Positions 1 through 12,022 of a stretch of DNA of 64,000 nt are shown piece by piece (positions within the stretch are counted from its first letter, which is position 1; the number at the start of each line of letters is the position of its first letter). This DNA is from Cycas panzhihuaensis (taxonomy: Eukaryota > Cycadophyta): the NCBI GenBank assembly GCA_023213395.1, contig CM041465.1, positions 25,675,741-25,739,740 of the forward strand, read 5' to 3'. The notes below the pieces were generated by a model that saw nothing but the letters and a program-made list of their open reading frames with translations, was not told where the DNA came from and made no database searches. A program made the translations under genes and the position numbers.

Positions 1-1303
1 GGAACTTGGCTAAAAGATCAGCCCTTTATAGTAAGGAAAGGGGTAGACTATTGTGGAGAATGATCATCTCTTCACTATAGAAATAGCTACTCTCTCCCAT
101 TCTTTGTCAAATGTCCAAGTCCCTAAGAGGTCTAGTTTCATCTTTGCTTATCTATAGCTATTATTAAGCTAATTGTTCTTGTGTTTCTTCTTTTTTCCTT
201 ATTGGTTTTAAAGAAAAACTTAAAGAGGTTTGACTGCATGGAAGAGAGAGAAGGCCATTCTTGAGTAGAAATTCATTAATAGACTAGAGATCACATAAAA
301 TTTCTAATGTTGTCTTATTTAACTTCATTCTCTTCATTTCTTTTTGGCTAAGGAAAGAACTTTGAATGTATGAATGCTATATTTATTTCGTGATCAAATT
401 CCATGAGATTCAAGGATCCTATGGTGTCTAAAAGACTCCATTTGTGATAGAGTCTCTTTATTTTTCCTAGTTTATTACTTGCTTATGAATGGTGATTTGA
501 TTATGGTTGATTACATGTAATATTTGTGGTTTAAATATCATTCATAATAGTAAAAAAATATCTTTGAGATCTCTCACTTTATTTTGAATTCATTCTCCAA
601 AGAAGAAAATAACATGTAATTGTAATAAAGAGCCTTATAGGACCGACACATGTTATTTGATATTTCATCAAATTATATATATAGTTATATGTTATGCTAG
701 TTACATTTCATGTTAGATATTTTTATTAGAAAGGTGTGATTTATATCTAAAGAAAATAATTTCCCTTTAATTCTTGGTGTGTTTTTGTTGTATAAAAAGA
801 AAAGAAAAAGAATTGTATGTGTAGTTATTTCTCTTCCTTATTTGTTGAAAAGAAGATGGATAGATCTTGTAGTTTTATTTTTCACTTGTATGATTGCATC
901 TCATTAGAAAATATAAAAATAAAAATAAAAACAACCTTTCCATCACTTAATTCTTATTCCTTTATTTTAGTAAAACTTAAAAGTTTAAAAGAATAGGAGG
1001 AAAGGAGTCCCTAAGAAGGACATAAGATACATTGTTAGCATAATCCTAAACTCAAAACACTTCCATCTGATTATGTAGGTTAGTGGATTCAACCACCTTC
1101 TTTTTACATCCTAGCCTTTTATTACTTCATTTATATCTTAGTTAAATGATATAACCAAGTGGAGACTCCTTCTTAGGGGTTAGAAAAGGTGTCCTTTATG
1201 TTCCCTTAGGCTTCTTGTCTCTTGGATTAGAATTAAAACAAAGGAAACATACCACTAATTAAGAGATACTAGGTCTAGGTCCAACTGAAGCACACCATCT
1301 CTC
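1..1303 (+). repeat. E1 5' LTR (right part)
   Basis: Positions 1-1090 align with 40450-41491, including shared phrases such as 'ggatcctatggtgtctaaaa' near 414 and 'gaataggaggaaaggagtcc' near 991. The segment ends directly before the PBS. The window starts inside this LTR, so its full length is unknown. No coding potential is seen. Confidence 0.85.
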
Positions 1304-1321
1304 TAGCAACTATACTGGGGA
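1304..1321 (+). promoter_or_regulatory. E1 primer-binding site
   Basis: The sequence tagcaactatactgggga directly follows the LTR. It matches the E3 PBS (minus strand tggcgaccatactggaga) at most positions, so both elements probably use the same tRNA primer. It is not the initiator-Met type; I cannot assign the tRNA with certainty. Confidence 0.6.
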
Positions 1322-1699
1322 TTACTATTTATTTTCTTATTTAAAGTGATGGATACTATAATAATTACCCAAAGTCAATTGGTGAGACTCTAAGGTATCC
1401 CACCTAATTTTAAAATGCAAACCTTGCATTCTGCTCATAAAGTTTCATCTTCCTACATTGATTCTTCAAAATATCATGTACATGATACTTATCTTATCCC
1501 CCCAAAGATTCAACCCAATTATATGAAATACCTATGAAGTAAGGGTTTTTGGAGGCCTCTTAATTCCATGGTAATGTTTCTTTTATAAATCATATTTTGA
1601 GCTAGTTCTTATTATGGTTCCTCTTCCTCTTTACATACTTGGATATTAAGATCCTTTTTATCCAGAGACTTATACTATAACATTCTATCCATAACATTG

Positions 1700-3540
1700 T
1701 CAATTTGATCCATTGTATGAGGAGTATGAGTCAATATAAGTCAAGCCTTTAGTTGATCTAGATGCCACTCAATCACCTTTACCTTCTCATCCTCCTTCAC
1801 TGAGGCCTCATTCTCCTCCTTTGGGGGAGGCTGAAGATCATAAGTTAGTTCATTCTTAGCTTCTTCCTTCACCTTCTAGATTATAAGTCTAGACCTATTC
1901 TCCTTGTATGGTACCTTATACATATGAGGGTACCTATTCAAGATAACCTTAGTCCTTCTCATACTCCTATCTCTTACTAAATAGGTTTACCTTTATCAAT
2001 GTAACAACCTATCTATTCCTATCCTACTAGGGTAGCCTCCTCTCATCTTGTTACATCTTTAACTCAATTGCCAGTTCACTTATCCTATAGAGTTATTCCA
2101 TAAGGTGTTAGACCTCATACTTCTTCTCTTGGAGCACTAAATGTAGCCTCTTCTTCCTAACATGTCCCTTATACCCATCCTATTCATCCTTATACTTCTA
2201 TTAGTCAATCTCAAGTTTTGAGGATTATTAACCCTAATTCCTCATCACATGTTCCTAGATCCACTCTACAACTAATCCTTTTTCCTTCATTTAACCCTAT
2301 TCTTCCTCAATATCCTATGCCATAAACTAACTCTATGGTTGACCCCATAACTTAGTTTAATCCTTCATCCACTCTCCCATCGCATCTTTTTCCTTAACAA
2401 TAGTAACCTACCCTTTATACCACTCCATATCCATCATCCTTGCCTTAATATACCACCATTTTGAGGCTAAGGAAACCTTTCTAGGCTACATGAAGTCTTT
2501 ATTTCTATATGGGATCCTTTTATCCCTGATGCCTCCATTCCTTCCTAACCTACCTAAATTCTCATGCCACACCTCTCAAGACCCAACTTCTCATATACAA
2601 GCATTCATACTTTCTTATGTAGATTTCATTCCATATGATTATGTCATGATACACTTATTTCCTAAATCACTTTAAGGTGATGCCTTGAAATGGTTTTATC
2701 AACTTCCCTCATCTTCTATTCTCTTATTTCAACAACTAGTTGGTTCTTTCATCAACTATTTTGATGTAGCAAGACCTTTCAAATCTAGCATCAAATCTCT
2801 TTGGCTATCAAGAAAAATCACAATGAAACTTTTAAGGATTTTGTGAGAAGATTCTAAGACCAAGTACATGCTCATCATTCATGTCTTAATCCTAGTCTCC
2901 TTTCTTATCTATTTACTAATGCTTTAAGGCTATACGTACATCTTGAAATACTCAAGCTTGGCCCTCAAACCTATGAAGAAGTTGTTGATTATTGTTTGGC
3001 TTTAGAAACTTTCAAAATTTAGGTAGGTATCAAGAAGATTAGAAAGTTTGTTCCCTTTAAAGAAACCATTCAAACAATTAAGACCTCCTATACTAAATCT
3101 ACCTATGATCACTTAACTTATTCTATTAGAACATTGGAGCATACAATTAACACCAAGTTATATGTTGATGGTCCTTCTCAAAATCAACCCTCTTAAGAGG
3201 CAAAAGTAATTCACTTTACTAAAGAAAAGGAGAAACAAGCCCCTCCTCCACCTCCTCCTTTTTTGAGGAAGACTAAGTGGTATCCTTCCCATCAAATAAA
3301 TACTCATGATAGAAGTGAATATCATATGGTTCAAACTATAACTCAAAATATGAATGTTTAAGCAAACCATCCTTCCAAGACATCCCAAGATCAAATGATT
3401 CATAAAGACCCATTATCTTAATATAAGGATAAAGGAAACAAAGATGATAAGGTCAAAGAAAAACAAGTTCAAGATGATCCTTCTAGTTCTAATTCATTTA
3501 AGAATGCTACTACTCCCCTTAATCCTTCAATAAAATGAAC
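1700..3540 (+). pseudogene. E1 gag remnant
   Basis: Gag is the capsid/nucleocapsid precursor. The first part (about 1700-2480) is Pro/Ser rich. The conserved core lies at about 2500-3030: a 'PKFS..TSQDP..HIQAF' stretch, then GDALKWFYQLPSSSI near 2673-2720, then 'FINYFDVARPF' near 2750. This is the same core as E3 gag (GDALKWFYCLP, YFNMAHPFES). Several stops and frameshifts break it, for example the TAA after LFPKSL at 2675. No zinc knuckle is visible. The true start codon is unclear. E2 inserted about 150 bases downstream. Confidence 0.75.
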
Positions 3541-3682
3541 TAGCAATCAAGCTTATCTACCTTCCAAAGGTGGTGAGACCAAGAGAATAATTAATGTGGT
3601 GGAGATAATAAAGAGTGTAGGCCCATCTAAATCATACAATGATTCGATGGAGAAATACCCTAACTCTTTACCTCTTATACCC

Positions 3683-3687
3683 CCACA
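3683..3687. repeat. E2 target-site duplication, left copy (ccaca)
   Basis: The five bases ccaca precede the E2 LTR here and recur at 33983-33987 just after the other E2 LTR. A perfect 5-bp match is typical of copia integration and proves that 3688-33982 entered E1 as one unit. Confidence 0.93.
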
Positions 3688-3861
3688 TGTAGGATTGATG
3701 CTATAATAGCAGATGAAGAATACTTGATGATCTTATTGAGAGTATATGAGTATATATGTATAATTAGGGTTTGTAACCCTTTGGAACTACTTTGTAATCG
3801 ATACATAGAATAATGACACATGTCATTAATATACAAAAGGATTAGACATTATATTCTAACA
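3688..3861 (-). repeat. E2 3' LTR
   Basis: Starts tgtaggattgatgct and ends attctaaca, matching 33809-33982 over its whole length. A purine-rich stretch (minus strand attaagagcaga) at 3862-3873 abuts it and is the likely polypurine tract. Confidence 0.93.
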
Positions 3862-3874
3862 TCTGCTCTTAATG

Positions 3875-5420
3875 TCATATCCTTTTCCTTCATGTTGATC
3901 TTATCTCTAAGGTATATGAACTTCTCATTGGGAAGAGGTTTTGTGAAGATCTCAACTAATTGTTTAGAGCTTGGACAATAAGACAATTTAACTTCCTCTT
4001 TATTTACTTTCTCTCAGATGAAGTGATGATGAACTTCAATATGTTTCATTAAGGCATGAAAATTTGAATTCTTCATCATTTAAATGGTGCTCTAATTATC
4101 ACAATTGATTATGGTTGCAACCTTTTGAGAAAACTATAGTTCATCCAAAAGACATCTTAATCAAATAGCCTCACAGGAGGACTGAACTACTGCCTAGTAT
4201 TCTACTTTAGATATAGATAATGGCACAGTGGACTATTTCTTTATTCTCCAAGATATAATGCCATTTCCTAGGTCAAAATAGTATCCAGATGTGGATTTTT
4301 AACTATTAATATCTCCTACCCAGTTAGAGTTTATATACCCAGTTAATTGATTTGATCCTTAATTGTTGTAGTAAATCCCATAAGTCTTTGTTCCTTGTAG
4401 GTATTCAAGAATATGCTTGGCTTATTTCCAATGAGATACCTTTGGGTTAGACATGTAGCTTAAGATTAGTCCCATTGAAAATGGAATGTATGGTCTTGTT
4501 GAAGTGAGATACTAATTCCCCACCCGGATCAACAGTAAGTTTGGTTCTAAAACTCATGGGCATGAAAGATGGTTTATAGTCCATCATACTGAAGTCTTTC
4601 AATATCTATGATGTATACTTGTTTTGATGTATGAAGATTCCATCCTTCAACTTATGAATTTCTATCCCAAGGTAGTAGTGAATCTCACCTAGGTCTGTCA
4701 TTTTGAAGGTTTTTGATAATTGAAGTCATTGCAAGTTGATCCGGTTGGTGTTTCTCTTGGTAAGAATTAGATTATATACATAAAATACAAGAATGGTGGC
4801 CTGGTTATTCTTGTTAATATGAATGTAAATCCCTGAGTTAGCTTCTAATCATTTCATCCCAAGACTTTGTAGGTATGAGTCCATCTTTGCATACCATGCT
4901 CTAGGAGCCTATTTTAGTCCATAAAGAGATTTGTTGAGTTTGTAGACTAGATGCTCTTATCCTTGTATGACATATCCTAGAGGTTACTCCATGTATACTT
5001 CCTCTTAAAGTTTTCCATTAAGAAAGGTTCCTTTGACATCCATTTAATACACTTGCTAATTATTTTATGCAGCTAAGGTAATCACTATCCTAAGTATAGT
5101 CATTTTACTGATAAGAGTAAATGTTTTGTCATAATATATTCCTTGAGTTTGAGAGTAGCCCTTTACAACAAGTCAAGCCTTGTATTTCTCAATTGATCCA
5201 TCTAATTTCTCCTTAATTTTATATAACCATCTGCATCCAATGATGGGTTTTCCCTATGGAGGAGTAGTGAGTTCCTAGGTTTTATTACTATAGACTGATT
5301 CCATTTCTTTATTCATTAATTCTTTCCAATGAGGATCATTTTGGGCTTGTTGATATGATATGTCATATTGAGAAATGAGCTCGTGATGCATTTAACTTTT
5401 GGTTCTTTTTCCTTCCTGAA
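3875..5420 (-). pseudogene. E2 reverse transcriptase and RNase H remnant (copia)
   Basis: Minus-strand translation in several frames gives the copia RT order. 'KEKLDGSIEKYKAWLVVKGY' lies near 5160-5220, 'VKGTFLNGKL' near 5030, and 'LNKSLYGLK..PRAWYAKMD' near 4900. The catalytic YVDD appears as YVYN near 4790. RNase H follows ('KVEYQAVVQSSCEAIWLR' near 4150-4210, 'FHALMKHIEVHHHFI' near 4040) and ends in 'EIFTKPLPNEKF' near 3940. Many stops. RT would be inactive because both catalytic aspartates of the box are changed. Confidence 0.85.
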
Positions 5421-6558
5421 TGAGATCTAGATTTACTTTAGATTCCTCTATTATTTTCAGGTACCATTTTGGCACCTTTTTTTGTGAGGGATTTTGCAAT
5501 TAAATTGAGTTGTTGACAGCTTCATTTTACTCAGATGAGTGTGATCCTTTATCAGAGATAGTTGTAGTGATAGAAAGTGGTGGTATATTTTCTATTCTTC
5601 ATTGTTAACCTTGATCTATCTTAGAGTGAGGTTGAGTCCAACTTGGTATGATGATATCAACTGATTAAGTAGGTATAGTTTTCCCATCAACTTGGTCTTC
5701 ATCAGTTGATTCATCAAAGTGCACATCCCTACTAGGATAGATCTTATTAGTTAGAGGATCTAGGCATCAATATGCTTCAGATATTTCACTATATCCCACA
5801 AGAATGCATCTCCTACTTTTATCATCTAATTTCTTTCTCTTTTCATCAGGAATGTGCATGTAGATGGTTGATCCAAAGACTTGAAGGTGTGAGACACCTA
5901 GTTTCTGACCTGACCATGCTTCTTCAAGGGTTATGTTCTTCAGATCTTTAGTTGGACTTCTGTTGAGAAGATATACAGTTGTATTTACTGCTTCAACCCA
6001 ATATTTGTTGCTTACCCCTTTTTGTTTTAGTAATAAACGAGTCATCTCTGTTATGGTCCTATTTTTCCTCTCAGCCACTCCATTGGATTGTGGAGTATAG
6101 GGAGTTGTGAATTATCTTTGTATACCATTTTTCTTGCAGTATTGTGTGAATTCATTGGATGTAAATTCTCCATAATTGTTGGTCCTTAAGCATTTGATGC
6201 TACATTCACTTTCTTTTTCAACTTTGGCTTTGAATTTAAGAAAGGTGTCAAATACATTAGATTTTAATTTAAGAAAATAGATCCAGATCTTTCTATTGTA
6301 ATCGTCTATGAAGGTCAAATAGTAGTGCACCCCTTGCAAGGATGGGTGAGTGAATGGATTGCAAATATCACTATGAATTAGTTGTAATTTTCAATGTGCT
6401 CTGGTAGTACTGGCAGAGAATTATAATTTATATTGTTTGCCCATCATGCATGTGTTATAAATAGAGCTAGATTTTTTAATCCATGGAAAGCCATACACCA
6501 TATCATGTTTGCTTAATAAGGAAAAAGCATCATAAGACAAATGACCGTAACACAAATG
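5421..6558 (-). pseudogene. E2 integrase remnant (copia)
   Basis: The zinc-binding part is near 6400-6530 ('CYGHLSYDAF', then 'YNTCMMGKQ' with the first Cys of CxxC changed to Tyr). Core: LIHSDIC (first Asp kept) near 6370, 'FIDDYNRKIW', then LRTNNYGEFTS, where the second catalytic Asp is Asn. It continues as PQSNGVAERKNRT with the Glu kept, near 6060. 'VFGSTIYMHIPDEKR' and 'ILVGYSE' (5770-5900) are typical copia INT C-terminal motifs. A short linker to RT covers 5421-5766. The longest open stretches are 5767-6078 and 6112-6339, separated by a stop. Confidence 0.9.
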
Positions 6559-7014
6559 TTAAAGTTTTCTATTATCAACATTTTTAGTTACATGAAGGGT
6601 AGTATGAATTGGTGTGGCAAGAAATTTATATAATCCATTGGTTTTAATACCCCTACCAATCACTTTGTTCCATTTGTATTTAGCAAAAATGATAGATCCA
6701 TCACCATCAAATAGGACTTGGAGCTTGTTGTCTGTTAGTTGAGATACAGATAATAGGTTTTTTGTCATTCTTGGTACATAGAGCACATGGCCAACTTTTT
6801 CAGTATTTCCATCTAGCAAGGTAATAGGAATTGTTCTATGTCCTTGTATGGGTGGTGTCATCTCCAAGTTCAATTGAGCCACAATTTTGAGAAGGGCTTA
6901 TGCTTTTGAACCAAGCTTGATTATAGATCATGTGTTTAGAAACTCTAAAGTCTATAAACTAGTCATTATAGTTTTTGTTCTTTATTGTTAAGGAGAGAGT
7001 TGTTATAAATATGA
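6559..7014 (-). pseudogene. E2 protease and pre-integrase region
   Basis: On the minus strand the protease active site reads WFIDFRVSKHM (about 6920-6960), where copia proteases have W-(I/L)-(I/V)-D-S-G-A: the Asp remains but Ser-Gly-Ala is changed. A 107-residue open stretch follows (6559-6882) with 'VLYVPRMTKNLLSVSQLTD', the normal protease-to-integrase connector. The frame runs straight into the E3 boundary at 7014/7015. The matching upstream codons are at 31774, on the other side of E3. Confidence 0.85.
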
Positions 7015-9999
7015 TGGAATCGTCTCTATGAGGATGGTAACTACACCTAGTTAGGATTAAGACTATCAACAAAAGGCTCCAAAATAAATGAATCAAACCA
7101 ACAAGTGCAAGGAATCACCCACATAGGGCATTCGTATGTCAAAACATAGGTTTGAGACCCACGAATGGCATATAACTTCCTCTAGGTAACTTAACTTTTG
7201 ACTTTGTAGAGAAGTGTAAGTGAGGGATGTCCTCAGTTGCCTGAGTAACCTTGAAACATGGGTCTTCCACCCTTGGATGACCGGAAAGAGAAGGCAAGAC
7301 CTGACAAGGAAGCAAGTCCTTGTGGAAAGAAACTAAAGGATGTAGGTGAGATGTGTGTAGGTATGATGAGGTAAGCAGGGGAAGGTCTTAGGGGACAGGT
7401 CCTCTAAGGACTAACCCACCTAAAGGGGATGTTGGATAGACAAAAAGTGGTAGCAGAAGGAGTTCCTGCCACTCTACATGTGAGGGAGTCTAATCTCTAT
7501 ATACAACAATGGGGCAAAGACTAATTATATATGTATGTAAATAAGAGGTAAGCAAAGCATATATATGTAGAGAATAATAAATATACTTTTTCCTCAAAGA
7601 TAAATCCTTGCTCTCATTTCATTTTAATCAAGGGAAGGAGAAACAAAGAGATAAACCAATATATCATACAAAGTGCATGGCAATGCAATTGAACAGAAAG
7701 AGGGGAGGGGATATCTCCTAACAAATGCTTTTCTAAAATATGAACTAATGTACAAAACAATGATGCAAGTCAGTTCCTTTTACTTTATTCCCTTATATTC
7801 TTTCCAGGCAAATGTATAAACTAAAAGAAGCAAGAAAAGACCAATGAAATGAAAGCAGCATACCTAGAAGGAAGATGTAGCTAAAACATGATCTTCATCT
7901 TATGCTACATCTGCTTCTTCTTTTCCCTCTCCTAATGCATGAGTGGCGTAGGGGTTTTCTTACCTCCCCCAAAATGAAAGGAAGGAAGCAAGAAAAACAC
8001 AAAGGAAAAAGGGACTATACAGAGACTGGAATAACCAAAGGAAAGGAGGCCAAGAAACACACTTGTATTGTTGTTGTTTATCCTTCTTTGCAAATGGCAT
8101 AGAAAACCTACAATCATAAAGTTCCTTGCCTTTTCCCAAAGGGCTGCTAGAATATAAAGCCAATATATGTATATATATATAATAGTAAAATGCTGAAATA
8201 TTACAAGTTAGAGTGTTTCAAGTTAAGTAATCTTCCACCAAAGAATAACTCTACATCTCCTAAGAAAAACCAACAATACAAGATAAGGTATGGGGGAGGT
8301 TAGCCTTGGAATGGCTAACCCTCCAATAAGTGCACCTCCATACTACCCTTAGACACATGAAATAATAGATTAGGACAACCTATTGGTAGTAGACAATGAG
8401 GGAAATAAACAACAAGAGGTTTGAAAATATTGCCTATATTGCAAGTTTGCTACGTGCAGCAAATTGTAACATTGGCTAAGCCGAGACCCAAGATGGATGA
8501 GGAACACTGTTTGGGGCTGGAAGAGCTGCTCAAGAGAGGTGTGCATGCCTAGAAACAGTGTAGAAAGGGTTACATACACTAATATCTAGCACAGGCTAAT
8601 TCCTAGAGACTCCTTAGTGACACAAGAGAGGCACAAGTGGAAGGGAGGAAAGAGGAGAAGGGGGTTTCCCTTGAGGAGCATGCCTAGTGGGTATGGAACC
8701 TACCTTGGCTCCTTTCTCTCACTCTTTATGGGTCCTCCCCCGTAGCCTCCTTAGAGAAACCTTGAGAGGGTAAGGAGATGAAGAGGGCAGGAAGATAAGA
8801 AATGGAGGAGTACCTCTTGTATACACTAAAAAATAAGGAAAGGAAGGATGTACTCAAAGATCTAACCTTTTACAAGATAATCCAAAGGAAAGACATGGAA
8901 CAACAATGAAATAATACCTGTTGGGTTGAGTAGGAGGCAGGTCTTCCCTTAAAGATAGTAGGAAATAGCATATTTGATATGCTTACATGGGGTCCTTAGG
9001 AGGATACTACAATCTGGAAACAAACTCACTGAAAGCTATAGGAAGGGCGTGGAGGCTAAACTTGGGCATGAATCCTTGCTTGGAGATATTTGTTGGTGAG
9101 CCTGCTACTGCAGATCAGAGCTGCAATGGGTGAATCTCAGGCTGAAGCACATGGAACTCTAGTGTTATAGGACGTTCCTATAGAAAACTCCTGTGGAAGA
9201 GAGAGAAGATAGAAGAGAAGGTAGATGAAGAGGTGGAAAATGAGGTTGTTTTGGGCTTTATACCTAACCCTAGGATGAATGGATAATTAGGGTTGAGGTA
9301 GGGCTCGAGAGGTGTCAAAGCCACGTGGTAATTTCCTAAAAAAAGTTAAATTTTCCATGGTAGATTTTAAAAAATGTTGAGTGACATTCGCCCTGCAGCA
9401 AACTTCACGGTACCATGAAGTTCACCACGGTACCACATAGTTCACTACGATACCATGACATTTGTCACAGTGCGGTGATAGAGACCAAAATAGGGCTAAA
9501 AGGGCGTGCTTGGGAGACTTAAAAGAGGGTACCTTAGGCCTAGAAGGGCTAACCCTCTATCCAAATAGCTGGGGAGATTCAAATAAAGAAGATGACCTAA
9601 ACTGAATGGGGTATCGAAGTGGTAGGACTCCTAGGAAACTATTAACTGGCATAGAGATAAACTAATCATACTCAGTAGGGTGCTAAGTATTGTGATATGA
9701 TAAGGGGTGTGACGGATCACACAAGCTGAGTGGTGCCTAAGACAACATGAAGGTGCATAGGAGGGTTGTGGAGTGCCATGGGGATGCATGTTGCACTGAT
9801 CATTATAGGCTAAAAGAGTAACAAGTAGTATGATCAAGGAATAGGTGCAAGGTGATCAGTCAAGTGTGTCAGTTAGACATGAAATGAAATGATACTTTGG
9901 TTTACCTTTCTAGAGAAGTAGTAAAGGAAAAGGATAGAAGTATATATGTACTTACTTGAGTTAACTTGCCAAGAACCCATTCCTGATAGCCGGGAAACA
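7015..9999 (-). repeat. E3 3' LTR
   Basis: About 2985 bases, aligned end to end with 28766-31773. Both start tggaatc and end gggaaaca on the + strand. It has no gene of its own. Short open frames inside (for example 7902-8102 and 8370-8579) recur only as broken copies in the other LTR. A TA-rich patch at 8162-8180 corresponds to the expanded (AT)n at 29917-29979. A 7-bp stem hairpin with GGTACC in its loop lies at 9401-9422. Confidence 0.92.
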
Positions 10000-10559
10000 C
10001 TTCCATCTTGGCAGTAGAGCCTCACAGCTTGGAGGCGTAATACAATGGCAAATGTTGGTAACATAATGTTAGTAGCACATATATATATATGCAAATAATC
10101 ATAAGGGGTGTGTGGGTGAGGGGGATGCCTATGTGTGGCCAAGGGCGATGGCGATTATCATGGTGGAATGAGTGGGTGTAGAGGCAAGGGTGAGATAATC
10201 ATAAGGGCTACATATGTGTTATCGTATAAATAACAGATAGTAAGAATAGGTGAGGGGGATGCCCCCATCATAAGAATATGATGAATGGGTGGTGAAGGCC
10301 ACACATGAGACTTGACATATGTCATGAACAAGGAGCTATGTATAGACACAAATCAAGGATAACGAGAGTTATGTGCTTAAGATACTAAGAGTAGAGTGAA
10401 AAAAATAAACTTGATGGTTGCTGTAGTTTAACCTCATTAGCAACCAACTTTTAGAGGTGCAAATGGATCGTAATGTAAAGTGCAAGATGACCCAAGACTT
10501 GGGCGCTTAGGTGATTGGATAAGTCTCTCAAAGTGGGTCACTAAGGAATGGTAGGCAAC
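10000..10559 (-). other. E3 3' untranslated stretch
   Basis: No coding signal. It lies between the second RNase H and the 3' LTR. It contains imperfect repeats: 'ataatcataaggg' at about 10097 and 10194, and 'gtgagggggatgcc' at about 10116 and 10251. A purine-rich minus-strand sequence next to the LTR (aagatggaag, 10000-10009) is a possible polypurine tract. Confidence 0.55.
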
Positions 10560-11043
10560 ACTGAAGGATAAGATGAACCAAGTTGTCTACCTTAGCATTG
10601 AGAGCCTAAGAGATGTGTTAGATGTCGATAGATGAAAAATAAGCTAACAAGGATCTAGCAGTCGAGGTAAGGGCTCTCAAGCATGGGTACCACATCTGGT
10701 AGACCTGGGTGAGATGGGACACCATAACCTAAAAGTCACAAAGGAGAATGATGGCTCCATGATGGAAGCAGAGTGCATCGGTAAGGGTCTCAATAACAGC
10801 TATGTACTTAGCTTCGTTATTGATGGGCTCTAGGAGGAAGATCTTGAAACACATGAAGTCGTGTTTGGAAGGGTCATGGAGAATCCACACTACGACTTCT
10901 GCCATCAGTGAAAATGAGTAATACCATGGCAAAAGAATTGAAGTCTTGGTAGAAAGGAAAAAGCCAATGGGACCAATGAGTGAAAAGGACTCAATAATAA
11001 GAAACCATTGTAAAAGACCCAAATGGTTGTCAATAAAGGCCAC
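10560..11043 (-). pseudogene. E3 second (archaeal-type) RNase H, downstream of integrase
   Basis: Minus-strand translation gives an RNase H fold signature: 'MAEVVVWILHDPSKHDFMC' (about 10860-10915), 'EPINNEAKYIAVIETLTDAL' with the catalytic Glu, 'ILLCDF' with the second Asp, then 'VSHLTQVYQ' and 'ALNAKVDNLVH' with the last Asp (near 10570). The first catalytic Asp (usual F-D-G) appears as Tyr in YYSFS. One stop interrupts after LCDF at 10729. It would degrade RNA in RNA/DNA hybrids. A second RNase H is characteristic of Tat elements; E1 has one in the same place. A host RNase H capture is less likely. Confidence 0.75.
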
Positions 11044-11799
11044 AAAAGGTAGGAAGACCCAAAGACAAGGCTAACCAAAGGTGAAGAGGGTTATCCAATG
11101 GACAGGAAAGAACTAGCAGTGAAAAGGCCCCTCTTAGGGGGGGAAAGGTCACTTAAAGAAGCAAAATATGGTCTCAAATAAAGGGTACGCTCCCTTTGGA
11201 AGCCCCAGAGGTGTAAACGGTCAATAAAAATAGATCCAGGATGGCGAAATGAGTCAAACGAGTATAAACTTAAGTATATATGGAGGTAGCACATAAAATG
11301 AGGCAAAAGAGGCCTCGCAAGGCCAAGGAGGAGGTGCCATAAATGTACTTAGCAGGTCCAAAGAAAAAGAAGGCCACAGAGGCAAAACGAGAGACAGACC
11401 TAGAAGGCAAAGGTGATCAAGGAAGGGAGATGGTCTCAGAGGCTATCACGGCGAGAGAAACAGAAGAAGTACCTGCCAAAGAAAACTCAACAAAAATGGA
11501 ATTCATTTTCATAGGCTCATGAATGAATCAGAGCCCTTCTCCTTACGCAATAGAGTGTCGCCCAACTTCAGAGGCACACAGGGAGAGATCTGACCATTGG
11601 ATCGGGTTGTAGAGAGTGTTAGTGAGACCAGACAGACGAGATGGCAGTAACGAGGCCAGATCCGATGAGTGGATCACTCGTACCCAAACCCATTTTATCA
11701 TTTAAATTTCATTACTTTTTAATGATTTTTGATGTAGTTTTAGGCCCCTTATGGGCAAATAATAATCTCCTTGAGTTTGAATTAAACCTAGTGAGAGAA
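11044..11799. other. E3 spacer between second RNase H and hairpin cluster
   Basis: I recognise no domain. Minus-strand open stretches such as 11091-11306 have no family signature. The + strand from about 11640 could be upstream sequence of the antisense gene, but no promoter element is certain. Confidence 0.4.
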
Positions 11800-12022
11800 G
11801 GGACCAGGGCATTATGTAGCCCTGGTCCCAGTGGGCCTAAGTGTAACACACTTGGGAAAAAATATTTTATTTTTTAGGTAGGAAACCCCCAATTTTAGGG
11901 GTGTGATGTCACCACCATGGCAAAGATTGTAGTGCCATGATCTTTGCCATAGGGCCACTGAGACAGGGATAAAATCTCAGCGGGGCCCCGTGCTAAACTT
12001 TGTGGTACCATAGAGTTTAGCA
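11800..12022. repeat. Cluster of perfect inverted repeats upstream of the antisense gene
   Basis: Four perfect stem-loops and one palindrome follow one another. (1) gggaccagggc 11800-11810 pairs with 11819-11829, loop 8. (2) atggcaaagat 11917-11927 pairs with 11940-11950, loop 12. (3) ctgaga near 11959 pairs with tctcag near 11975. (4) cggggccccg 11981-11990 is a 10-bp palindrome. (5) tgctaaact 11991-11999 pairs with 12014-12022, with GGTACC in the loop. Stems 1, 2 and 5 have no mismatch, in a region where coding frames are heavily mutated. Confidence 0.85.
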
